Position numbers and translations under genes: made by a program
Part shown: piece by piece, positions 1 through 6,891 of the stretch
How the letters are laid out: every line of letters starts with the position of its first letter
Position numbering within the stretch: position 1 is the stretch's first letter
Source of the DNA: Burkholderiales bacterium
Lineage (GTDB): Bacteria; Pseudomonadota; Gammaproteobacteria; Burkholderiales; Burkholderiaceae_D
DNA: 51,679 bases
Direction: 5' to 3'
Assembly: GCA_016177875.1 (NCBI GenBank)
Contig: JACOUL010000043.1
Coordinates: forward strand, 1-51,679
The notes under the pieces: generated by a model
Told to the model about the DNA's origin: nothing
Database searches by the model: none
The model's input: the letters and a program-made list of their open reading frames with translations, nothing else

Positions 1-7
1 CATCACG

Positions 8-106
8 GGAAACAGCGTCGCCTGTTTCCGATCTTCTCCTCTTCGATGCCCCATCTCGCCCTCCAAAGAAAAAACCTCTTGAACTTAACGCCCAAGAGGC
101 TTTCTT
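8..106. terminator. Hairpins at the left edge, one terminator-like
   Basis: No convincing gene lies in positions 1-354. Two hairpins are visible. An 8-bp inverted repeat has arms at 8-15 and 22-29. A 7-bp stem has arms at 75-81 and 93-99, with A-rich sequence before it and a T-rich run (101-106) after it, so it could terminate transcription in either direction. It probably ends a gene lying left of the window. The rest, 107-354, is AT-rich toward 300 and must hold the promoter of the lipoprotein gene starting at 355, but no clean -35/-10 pair was recognised. Confidence 0.4.
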
Positions 107-354
107 CGTTTACCCTGCTCAGACTTTTTACACAGCCTGTTATGCGGGGCTTTTGTTTTGGCGGAGAGAGCACGCATCGCGTACGCGGAGGAATTCGAAG
201 CTTTGTGCCCGCACTTATCGGCATCGCATTTGGCCAAAATTCGGCCGGGAAGATTACGAAAATTTACTTATGGTTTAAGTAATTGTATAAATTTGGTTGC
301 AATCCGGAGAAAATGACGTAACATTAGTTAACATTTTCCATGAGGAAACATTGA

Positions 355-2214
355 ATGAGCGCTTCTTCTATCGGTTGCATACTGAAAACAGCGGTGACAT
401 GTTTTTGTGTCGCTATCGCACTAACCGCTTGCGAAGGCGGAGATCCCTCATTGTCGACAGAGATGGATGCAAAAAGAAGCATAGCGAGAGGCGGCAAGGG
501 CGGTCATAAAACGACTAGCACCACGATTACGACGTCAACCTCGCTTTCGTCCACATCCACCACAACATCAACCACGACTACAACCACAGTTGTGCCCATA
601 TCCGGCGCGCCGCTGGTACTTTATACCGACATTGCTTCCGGCCCGACGTCGGGGGGAGAAGGCAACTATGGTGCCTATTTATCGATTTTCGGTAAGAATT
701 TCGGCGGCTTCGGGCTGGGGACGACCACCAAAGTTTTTATCGGTAATGCCGAAGTGGCGAGTTATCGCAGCATGGGAGATAGCAAAGTTCCGGGCATCCA
801 ACAAATCTCTGTGCAGGTCGGCGCGCTTGGTGGTGCGGCACAGGGGGTGGCATTGCCGATCAAAGTATCGGTCGGCGGTGCCCTGTCCAATACTAATGTT
901 AGCTTCATGCCGAATCCAGGGCGCATCTTATACGTGGACAATGTGGCCGGCAACGATGCAAGCGCGATTCCGGGCGACGTCGCACACCCATACCGTTATG
1001 TGCAGACTCCCGCGTTGTATACAGGAGGTGCGTGGCAATTAGCGCAGCCGGGCGACATGATCGTTTTACGCGGGCACGGCGATGCGAATCCTTGGAAAGA
1101 CATCGGCTTTGAAAACTATTTCATGCGCTTTCGAAACAAGTCTGGCAGCGCGCCCACCGTGGCCGTCGGCACCGGTCCGATAGTTGTCATGGGATATCCC
1201 GGCGAAGACGTTTACATTCGCGGCACGATTGCCAATGGCATGACCGGCGGCTGTATCTCCGCGATCAATGGGCAGAATTATCCGGGCATGGGACAATGGG
1301 CAGTGATCGCCAATTTGCGTATGGATTGCGAAGGCTATGATGGTCCCATTAGCCAGGAAATCTATGGACACAATTGGCGAATTGTAAACAACGACCTTTC
1401 TGCTTCTACTGCCCCGACTAGCGGCACCGGCATGCCGCGCATGGCTGGTATCACCGGAAACGGCAACAATGCGTTCTGGTATGGCAATCACATCCATGAT
1501 ATCCAGGGAAGCCCACAGGAATGCCACGGCATTTACATCGACGGCGACGGTTCATACGACATTGCCTTCAACTACATTCACGACATTCGCAGCGGTAACG
1601 GCTTCCAGGTCTATGTCAACGGCGGCAACGGCTCGGAAATGGCCAACAACATCAATTTGCATCACAACGTGATCCGCAATGTGTCCAAGCACGGCGTCAA
1701 CATCGCCGATGGAGCAACGAATAATGTCAAAGTGTGGAACAACCTCGTCTACAACGTCGCCTATGCGGCCCTGCGGTTCAACACCATGACATTGCATGGC
1801 GCAAAGATTTACAACAATACTTTCTATAACACCAATACGGCAGGCAACGCGTACTATGGCGCGCTCACCAACGACTGGGGCTTGCCGAGCGATGCGCTGG
1901 ATATCGAAAACAATATTTTCTACGTTGCCAGCGGCACGCCTTATAACAGCGGCAGCGTCGGCATTTATGGCACGGTGGGTACTATCACGAAAAACCTGTG
2001 GTTCAATGGCACCGGAAGCATCAGCCACGATACGGCGCCGATACTAGGCGATCCGATGTTTGCGACGCCGGGATCGAACTTCCATCTGCTGGCGGGCAGT
2101 CCGGCGATTGGTAGCGGCTCACGATCGAGTGCGGTGACGTCGTTGGTCACTACCGATCTCGACCTAAATGCACGTAATGCGACGGCGATGGAAATTGGCG
2201 CGTACAAGTATTAA
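355..2214 (+). CDS. Surface lipoprotein with IPT/TIG-like and right-handed beta-helix regions
   Basis: Predicted exported lipoprotein of 619 residues; exact function unknown. The N-terminus has a hydrophobic signal ending in a lipobox (L23-T-A-C26). A low-complexity Thr/Ser linker (about residues 50-82) probably tethers the body away from the membrane. Residues about 85-190 resemble an IPT/TIG immunoglobulin-like fold. From about 195 (LYVDNVAGND) the sequence is rich in Gly/Asn with repeated N-N-I/H-N-V patterns (HLHHNVIRN-like, IYNNTFYN, IENNIFY), typical of right-handed parallel beta-helix proteins (NosD/DUF1565 type, often polysaccharide lyases or epimerases). The ATG at 355 follows a GAGGAAA ribosome site at about 342. 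A strong terminator follows the stop. It stands alone, with no operon partner. A polysaccharide-acting role is inference. Confidence 0.75.
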   Translation: MSASSIGCILKTAVTCFCVAIALTACEGGDPSLSTEMDAKRSIARGGKGGHKTTSTTITTSTSLSSTSTTTSTTTTTTVVPISGAPLVLYTDIASGPTSGGEGNYGAYLSIFGKNFGGFGLGTTTKVFIGNAEVASYRSMGDSKVPGIQQISVQVGALGGAAQGVALPIKVSVGGALSNTNVSFMPNPGRILYVDNVAGNDASAIPGDVAHPYRYVQTPALYTGGAWQLAQPGDMIVLRGHGDANPWKDIGFENYFMRFRNKSGSAPTVAVGTGPIVVMGYPGEDVYIRGTIANGMTGGCISAINGQNYPGMGQWAVIANLRMDCEGYDGPISQEIYGHNWRIVNNDLSASTAPTSGTGMPRMAGITGNGNNAFWYGNHIHDIQGSPQECHGIYIDGDGSYDIAFNYIHDIRSGNGFQVYVNGGNGSEMANNINLHHNVIRNVSKHGVNIADGATNNVKVWNNLVYNVAYAALRFNTMTLHGAKIYNNTFYNTNTAGNAYYGALTNDWGLPSDALDIENNIFYVASGTPYNSGSVGIYGTVGTITKNLWFNGTGSISHDTAPILGDPMFATPGSNFHLLAGSPAIGSGSRSSAVTSLVTTDLDLNARNATAMEIGAYKY

Positions 2215-2260
2215 ATCATGCGGCTAGGTGAAGCAGTTAGCTCGGCAGCCACAAAACAAA

Positions 2261-2284
2261 AAGCCTCGCATCGCGAGGCTTTTT
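2261..2284 (+). terminator. Rho-independent terminator of the beta-helix lipoprotein gene
   Basis: A perfect 9-bp stem (arms 2261-2269 and 2273-2281) with a 3-nt loop is preceded by an A run and followed by a T run. It lies 47 bases after the stop codon at 2214. Confidence 0.88.
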
Positions 2285-2620
2285 ACATGATGCCAATCCA
2301 GGAGATGATTCCCGAGGCCCAGTTCTATCCGTGAAAAGTGGCCCCAGCTTGAACGAATCATCTCTTGCATGGGCACGAGTTCATACAATATACGAGACGG
2401 AAATTTCTCGCAATGAATTTACGTCGTTCTGTTTAAAAAGTGCCGCGTATTTATCTGCACTTGCTGCTTTCTTAATTCGCGGCGAATTGAAAGGAAGGCT
2501 ATTCACACTTCGCGGGGATAATCCTGTGGATAAGCTGCTATTGACGTTGATAACTTCTTGATTCGCTTTGCTTTTCCGGCGCTGATTAAAAATAAGCCAG
2601 CAGTGGAAGAATTATGGAAA
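2285..2620. other. Intergenic region without recognisable gene
   Basis: About 335 bases between two terminators. Short open frames exist, including one with a GTG start near 2331, but they have no ribosome site, no family resemblance and unremarkable composition. I see no RNA gene, repeat or promoter pair that I can support. Confidence 0.4.
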
Positions 2621-2644
2621 TCCCGGGCGAGTTTTCACCCGGGA
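2621..2644 (-). terminator. Probable terminator of lipase-like gene 1
   Basis: A 7-bp GC-rich stem (arms 2621-2627 and 2638-2644) with a 10-nt loop lies 9 bases beyond the stop codon of the minus-strand gene at 2654. The T run after it is short, so termination may be partial. Confidence 0.55.
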
Positions 2645-2653
2645 CGATAATGC

Positions 2654-3361
2654 TTAGTTCATCAGCAGATTTGCTTGTGTGCTGGTGGTGCTGGTTTGCA
2701 GTCCGAAGTGACCCAGTGCAAAGTCATAGGAAGCGTTTTGGGAATCGATATTGCTGGTATGCGAACCATATACATAGCAGCTGCCCATGCACACGACTTC
2801 ATCGATCCAGCTCTTGATGGAATACATCTTGGTTCCGTAGCGTTTGCCGCGTACGGAATTGATCAGCGGGCTGTTGATAGACAAGCCGGCGGAGCCGCAA
2901 GTCGACGTGACAACGTTGTACGGATAGACGCCGCAGGAATTCAACCCATGCTGCGCACCGGCGACACCGACGAAGGAGTTCACATAGCCGGCATAGCCGA
3001 TATCGTTAATTGCTTTCATCGCTAGAGTAACGCCCATGGAGTGACCGATGACGTCGATTTTTCCGGTACAGGAAGCTGCTTTTGCGTTTCTTAAAGCGGT
3101 TTTTACCGGGTCCAGATTGGAGGCGGTGTGAGCGTTACACGCAGCACAAGTTTTTGAGCCCCAGCTTGGGCGATACAGCTGTGAATCAACGTAGCCGCGA
3201 CCCTTCAAGGTACTTACCGTGTTGTTCCAGCTGGAAGGGTAAGCTGTGTTGCCGTGAACCAAGACGACGTTGTCCAGACAGGCTGCCTGTGCACTCATGG
3301 CGGCGCCTAACATGCTAACAGCCGCGACAACACGATAAAGAGAAACAATCTTCTTAAACAT
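2654..3361 (-). CDS. Secreted lipase-like alpha/beta hydrolase, copy 1
   Basis: Predicted exported serine hydrolase of the class 2 lipase/esterase family (Lipase_2-like), 235 residues. A Sec signal peptide ends at about residue 26 (AMSAQA). The mature part starts with CLDNVVLVHGNTAYPSSW, holding the HG oxyanion-hole motif. The nucleophile elbow is GHSMG with Ser108; Asp187 (SWIDE) and His218 (GHFG) are candidate partners of a catalytic triad. Several Cys pairs suggest disulphides, fitting secretion. It is closely similar to the gene at 4544-5185 but carries 21 extra residues (about 145-165) containing one Cys. Both genes lie on the minus strand on either side of a LuxR-family regulator, which suggests common control. 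The substrate, lipid or short ester, cannot be told from sequence. Confidence 0.85.
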   Translation of the reverse strand: MFKKIVSLYRVVAAVSMLGAAMSAQAACLDNVVLVHGNTAYPSSWNNTVSTLKGRGYVDSQLYRPSWGSKTCAACNAHTASNLDPVKTALRNAKAASCTGKIDVIGHSMGVTLAMKAINDIGYAGYVNSFVGVAGAQHGLNSCGVYPYNVVTSTCGSAGLSINSPLINSVRGKRYGTKMYSIKSWIDEVVCMGSCYVYGSHTSNIDSQNASYDFALGHFGLQTSTTSTQANLLMN

Positions 3362-3517
3362 TTACGTCTCCTCAAATATGGAAATTTGTAGGTAAGGGGT
3401 AATTTTTATGTTTTTGTAAAATTCTTCTTATGTGGGATTTTTTGCTGTGCGCCTCCTTTCGTTAACCTTAATTAATATTGTGTTACCTACTTTAGGACGC
3501 AAGATATGAAGGTGCTA

Positions 3518-3533
3518 CTCTCCGATCGGAGAG
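3518..3533. promoter_or_regulatory. 16-bp perfect palindrome, operator candidate
   Basis: CTCTCCGATCGGAGAG is a perfect palindrome between the regulator stop (3576) and the start of lipase-like gene 1 (3361, minus strand), about 157 bases upstream of that start. It has no T run, so a terminator is unlikely. Size and symmetry resemble operators of LuxR-type dimers. The same sequence is not seen upstream of the second lipase-like gene. Confidence 0.4.
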
Positions 3534-3575
3534 GAAAAACGCTTTTTTCTTGTTGATTGTTTAAGTTTTGAGGAT

Positions 3576-4370
3576 TTATTCCGCTTCAGCGCGGGGAGGG
3601 CGGATCAGATTCAATTCATGCGCCTTGGCGACAGCATGGACACGGCTGCGTACATCCAGCTTTACGAAAATCTGATCGATGTGATATTTCACATTGAGCT
3701 CGGACAGGTTAAGGATCTTAGCAATTTCCCAGTTGGTCTTTCCTTCGTGCAGCCAATAGAGGATGTCTTGTTGCCTGTCGCTCAAAGGTTTCTTAAGGGT
3801 GGCTTTACCGGTGACGCCATGGAATTCTTCAACGGAAGAGATGGCTCTGGTCAAAGCAAGGTGGAGGTGAGGGGTTAACAACTTCAGCAGAAAAGCTTGC
3901 TCCGGTCCTACTTCGCCGGGCAAACGGCAAAAAATAAAGTAGCTTGAAAAGGTGCCGGTCAGATCTAGCACACCATGACCGATGGTATTGCGCATGTTGT
4001 ATCTGTTGAAGACCGTGACCCAATCTTCGGGAAATGTGGCCTCGTCTCGGCCGCTTTGGAAATAGACGGGTTCCTGTGTGTCACGCCACTTTTGCATGAG
4101 CGGGCTGTTGACGCGGCCGTCCGAATTGAGCATGGCTTCATAATACTCATAGGCTTCAATCGGGCAATCGAAGCTAAGAAATTTTCGGACAAAATTGCCC
4201 TGCTTGCTGACACCGCCTATGCCGCAAATCATCATTTCGTGCGGCATGACGTCGCGCAACGAACCTTCGGCGATTAGAGAAAAGTCGCTGACTTCGTTAA
4301 CTTTGGCGCATTGGACAATGATGTCCATGGTGCGCTTGTCGATATGTTCGGGATCGTTTGCAAACGTCAT
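3576..4370 (-). CDS. LuxR-family transcriptional regulator, EpsA-like
   Basis: DNA-binding regulator of 264 residues. The C-terminal part (about 195-260) is a LuxR/GerE helix-turn-helix: LSDRQQDILYWLHEGKTNWE, then IAKILNLSELNVKYHIDQIF and KLDVRSR. The N-terminal part (residues about 8-170) is not a response-regulator receiver; the stretch RDVMPHEMMICGIGG resembles the N-terminal domain of EpsA-type regulators, which control exopolysaccharide genes in some betaproteobacteria. That link comes from remembered family motifs and is moderate. The gene lies between two lipase-like paralogues on the same strand, so those are the natural targets. Its own upstream gap (4371-4543) holds the terminator of the preceding gene. 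Confidence 0.8.
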   Translation of the reverse strand: MTFANDPEHIDKRTMDIIVQCAKVNEVSDFSLIAEGSLRDVMPHEMMICGIGGVSKQGNFVRKFLSFDCPIEAYEYYEAMLNSDGRVNSPLMQKWRDTQEPVYFQSGRDEATFPEDWVTVFNRYNMRNTIGHGVLDLTGTFSSYFIFCRLPGEVGPEQAFLLKLLTPHLHLALTRAISSVEEFHGVTGKATLKKPLSDRQQDILYWLHEGKTNWEIAKILNLSELNVKYHIDQIFVKLDVRSRVHAVAKAHELNLIRPPRAEAE

Positions 4371-4491
4371 GTCAATGTAAAGGTAACCGCAGAAACTTGT
4401 GGATTGCCTGGCGTTTTACAACCGCTCTTGAGTATAACGCGCAAATTGGGCTGGAATGATTTTCCCAGGAAGCTAATAGGGATTGGCATTA

Positions 4492-4528
4492 AATCCTGGC
4501 AAGACGCCGCCGGCCCCCTGCCAGGATT
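4492..4528 (-). terminator. Hairpin after lipase-like gene 2
   Basis: Perfect 10-bp inverted repeat (arms 4492-4501 and 4519-4528) with a GC-rich loop, 16 bases past the stop codon at 4544. On the minus strand it is followed by a weak T-rich run. Likely a terminator or RNA-stabilising hairpin separating lipase 2 from the regulator gene. Confidence 0.55.
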
Positions 4529-4543
4529 CATAAAATTTCTCAA

Positions 4544-5185
4544 TCAGTTCATGAGTAAAGTGGCTTGGGTCGACGTAGTGTAAGACTGCAAGCCGAAATG
4601 GCCAAGTGCGAAGTCATAAGTCGCGTTTTGCATATCGACGTTGCTGGTATGTGAGCCCCAAACGTAGCAGCTGCCCGAGCAGACGATTTCATCGATCCAG
4701 CTCTTGATCGAATACATCTTGGCGCCATAACGCTTGTTCTTGACTGATTGGATCAGCCCGCAGGAATTCAGGCCATGCTGGGCGCCGGCGACGCCGACAA
4801 AGGAATTCACGTAACCGGCATAGCCTAGTTCATTAATCGCTTTCATGGCCAGGGTCACACCCATCGAGTGGCCGATGACGTCGATCTTGCCGGTGCACGA
4901 TGCGGCTTTGGCTTGCTGAAGGGCGGTCTTGACGACGTTTGTATTGGTGCTGTCATGCGAGTTACAAGCGGCGCAGGTCTTGGAGCCCCAACTAGGGCGA
5001 TAAATTTGAGAGTCGATATAGCCGCGCGATTTGAGAGTCGAAACGGTCGAATTCCAGCTAGAGGGGTAAGCGGTATTGCCGTGCACCATCACCACATTAT
5101 CCAAACAAGCCGCTTGCGAGGTGATGGCTGCGACGGAAAAACCGAGGGTAAGTAAGAGGCGTGACAAGACGCGAGAAAATTTCAT
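4544..5185 (-). CDS. Secreted lipase-like alpha/beta hydrolase, copy 2
   Basis: Paralogue of the gene at 2654-3361, 213 residues, predicted exported esterase/lipase. The signal peptide ends at about residue 25 (AAITSQA). It keeps the oxyanion motif VMVHGNTAYPSSW, the nucleophile elbow GHSMG with Ser107, and candidate triad partners Asp165 (SWIDE) and His196 (GHFG). It lacks the 21-residue segment present in copy 1, with a clean join after NSCG. The mature parts are otherwise nearly colinear, while the signal peptides differ, so the duplication is not very recent or the signals evolved fast. The ribosome site GGAGG precedes the ATG. The region before it to 5435 is AT-rich and probably holds its promoter. 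Confidence 0.85.
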   Translation of the reverse strand: MKFSRVLSRLLLTLGFSVAAITSQAACLDNVVMVHGNTAYPSSWNSTVSTLKSRGYIDSQIYRPSWGSKTCAACNSHDSTNTNVVKTALQQAKAASCTGKIDVIGHSMGVTLAMKAINELGYAGYVNSFVGVAGAQHGLNSCGLIQSVKNKRYGAKMYSIKSWIDEIVCSGSCYVWGSHTSNVDMQNATYDFALGHFGLQSYTTSTQATLLMN

Positions 5186-5501
5186 GGGAGGTCTCCTTAA
5201 ATATTGTTATGAGGTAGCACATTCTCTTGCGGAATTTTCAGCAACGGCGAACCATGCGAGGTCAGATGTGTTGCGGCTACAAAACTTATAGTACTGCAAA
5301 TATTTTGAAAGGCAAATGTTCGACCCACTGTTTCATTCTTAATTTAGTGTTAAGGATTGTTAATTGTGCTTTTGGCAGGTTGATGCTCGGTTCGACGTAC
5401 ATTTTTTTAAAATTCGTTTTCTTTTGTAAAAAATATTGGCAGACGGTTGTCTGGTAACGCAAAATAGAGTTCCTGAGAAAGGATTAGATTGCGGGAATAC
5501 G
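5186..5501. other. AT-rich divergent intergenic region
   Basis: About 316 bases between the lipase 2 start (minus) and the small lipoprotein start (plus). It contains AT-rich stretches near 5336-5365 and 5400-5435 and must hold both promoters, but I could not assign boxes with confidence. No RNA gene or repeat was recognised. Confidence 0.35.
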
Positions 5502-5657
5502 ATGAAAGAAATAATTTTCCTATTATTGGCATGTGGCAGCTTATTGTCTGGATGTGCTTCGACCGAGCGCTCCCCCTATGCATCCTATGACGGTCAGCAA
5601 CGTAGTGTCGTAGGCGATTTTTGTCCCGCGAAGCAGGCGATTAAAGGCAACTGCTAA
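5502..5657 (+). CDS. Small lipoprotein, 51 residues
   Basis: Short predicted lipoprotein of unknown function. The start chosen at 5502 gives a classical signal (MKEIIFLLLACGSLLSGC) whose lipobox L-S-G-C places the lipidated Cys at residue 18; a longer frame from 5436 would bury the signal inside the protein and is rejected. The mature part is about 33 residues with a Tyr/Ser-rich start and ends FCPAKQAIKGNC with two Cys. The ribosome site is weak (GCGGGA). The stop codon overlaps the galE stop on the opposite strand. Many betaproteobacteria carry such orphan small lipoproteins; nothing more can be said. Confidence 0.6.
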   Translation: MKEIIFLLLACGSLLSGCASTERSPYASYDGQQRSVVGDFCPAKQAIKGNC

Positions 5658-6721
5658 GTCCCTACTGCCGCGGCTTGCGGCCGCAAGTCGTTTTCTGAAT
5701 TTTCAAATCCGGCCGGATTCATGTTTTGCCAGCGCCAATGATCTGCGCACATCTCGGCCAAGTCTTTTTGTGCCCGCCATCCCAGCAATTCATGGGCCAA
5801 TTCCGGATTGGCATAACAAACCGCGATGTCTCCCGGGCGGCGCCCTACAATCTCATATGGGATTGGGCGGCCGCAGGCCTGTGCAAACGCGCGCACGACC
5901 TCCAAGACGCTGTAACCTTGGCCGGTTCCTAGATTGACGGTGAAACCGGCACCGGTCGAAAATAAGCGCTCGACGGCGGCGACGTGGCCGCGCGCAAGGT
6001 CTACGACATGAATATAGTCGCGTACCCCGGTGCCGTCCGGCGTCGGGTAGTCATTGCCGAATACGGATAGTCGAGCACGCCTGCCGACCGCAGCTTGTGC
6101 GACGAAAGGCATCAGGTTGTTGGGGATGCCGCGCGGGTCTTCGCCGATTACACCGCTTGGATGGGCGCCCACCGGATTAAAGTATCGTAAGACGCCGATT
6201 GCCCAACGCGGGTCGGCGCGTGTCAAATCTCCCAGAATCTGCTCGACCATGAGTTTGCTGCGCCCGTAAGGATTTGTCACATGCAGCTTGGCTGATTCGG
6301 AAATCGGCACGGTTTCCGGGTTGCCATATACGGTAGCCGACGAACTAAATACGAGGCGCCGCACACCTGCCTTAGTGAGGGCGGTAAGTAAGCTTAGGCT
6401 GCCGTTCACGTTATTGTCGAAATACAGAAGCGGCTTTTCCACCGATTCGCCGACTGCCTTTAGGCCGGCAAAATGAATTGCCGCATCAATGGGATGAGTC
6501 TCGAGAAGGCGAGCGAGCGCATTGCCGTCTCGCACGTCAATCACATGAAAGGGCAAGGGCTTGCCGGTAATCTCTTCGATTCGGGAAACGGCCGCGTGAC
6601 AGCTATTAGAAAGATTATCGAGCGCTACAATGTTGTATCCGGCCGCGATCAATTCGATGCAGGTATGGGAGCCGATATATCCGGATGCGCCGGTAACAAG
6701 AATGGTTCTATTGGAAGGCAT
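5654..6721 (-). CDS. galE: UDP-glucose 4-epimerase
   Basis: Interconverts UDP-glucose and UDP-galactose with bound NAD, supplying galactosyl units for LPS, capsule or other glycans. 355 residues, normal for the family (about 340). The N-terminal Rossmann motif is VTGASGYIGSHTC. The catalytic Ser/Thr-Tyr-Lys set is visible as SSSATVYG and NPYGRSKLM. ALDNLSNS and LRYFNPVGAHPSG are further GalE signatures. The gene is monocistronic, convergent with the small lipoprotein and divergent from the GGDEF-EAL gene. A 9-3-9 inverted repeat sits 12 bases upstream of its ATG and may be an operator. Confidence 0.93.
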   Translation of the reverse strand: MPSNRTILVTGASGYIGSHTCIELIAAGYNIVALDNLSNSCHAAVSRIEEITGKPLPFHVIDVRDGNALARLLETHPIDAAIHFAGLKAVGESVEKPLLYFDNNVNGSLSLLTALTKAGVRRLVFSSSATVYGNPETVPISESAKLHVTNPYGRSKLMVEQILGDLTRADPRWAIGVLRYFNPVGAHPSGVIGEDPRGIPNNLMPFVAQAAVGRRARLSVFGNDYPTPDGTGVRDYIHVVDLARGHVAAVERLFSTGAGFTVNLGTGQGYSVLEVVRAFAQACGRPIPYEIVGRRPGDIAVCYANPELAHELLGWRAQKDLAEMCADHWRWQNMNPAGFENSENDLRPQAAAVGT

Positions 6722-6732
6722 AAGAGCTGAAA

Positions 6733-6753
6733 AAGTTAAAGACTCTTTAACTT
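6733..6753. promoter_or_regulatory. Inverted repeat just upstream of galE
   Basis: Perfect 9-bp arms (AAGTTAAAG at 6733-6741, CTTTAACTT at 6745-6753) with a 3-nt spacer, 12 bases upstream of the galE start codon. It is AT-rich with no T run on the galE side, so operator or promoter-overlapping site is more likely than terminator. The regulator is unknown. Confidence 0.45.
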
Positions 6754-6840
6754 AATGCGACCGTAAAAAATGTCGCTGCGCTCGCTCAAGCTTGCGAACG
6801 GTAAAGTTGCATTCTTAGCTATGGTGTTGATTTTTGGTAG

Positions 6841-6869
6841 TTGACATACTTCAATAAAGAAGAGATAAA
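6841..6869 (+). promoter_or_regulatory. Sigma-70-like promoter of the PAS-GAF-GGDEF-EAL gene
   Basis: A perfect -35 box TTGACA (6841-6846), 17-bp spacer, and -10 box GATAAA (6864-6869, 4 of 6 matches). The predicted transcript start near 6876 lies upstream of the ATG at 6892. The TTG of the -35 box is in frame with the gene, which makes it a false start candidate. Confidence 0.5.
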
Positions 6870-6891
6870 GCAATTCAAGCCTTTATCCACT

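Noticed and set aside
46..282. 78-codon frame at the left edge
   Set aside because: Runs through terminator-like hairpins and has no recognisable product.
525..595. Thr-codon repeat (ACC/ACA/ACG) that looks like a tandem repeat or CRISPR-like run
   Set aside because: It is in frame and encodes the Thr-rich stalk of the lipoprotein; units are irregular.
2331..2561. 76-codon frame with GTG start in an intergenic region
   Set aside because: No ribosome site, no family, and unlike coding sequence of its neighbours.
5436..5501. Upstream extension of the small lipoprotein gene
   Set aside because: Would place the signal peptide internally; start at 5502 is more sensible.
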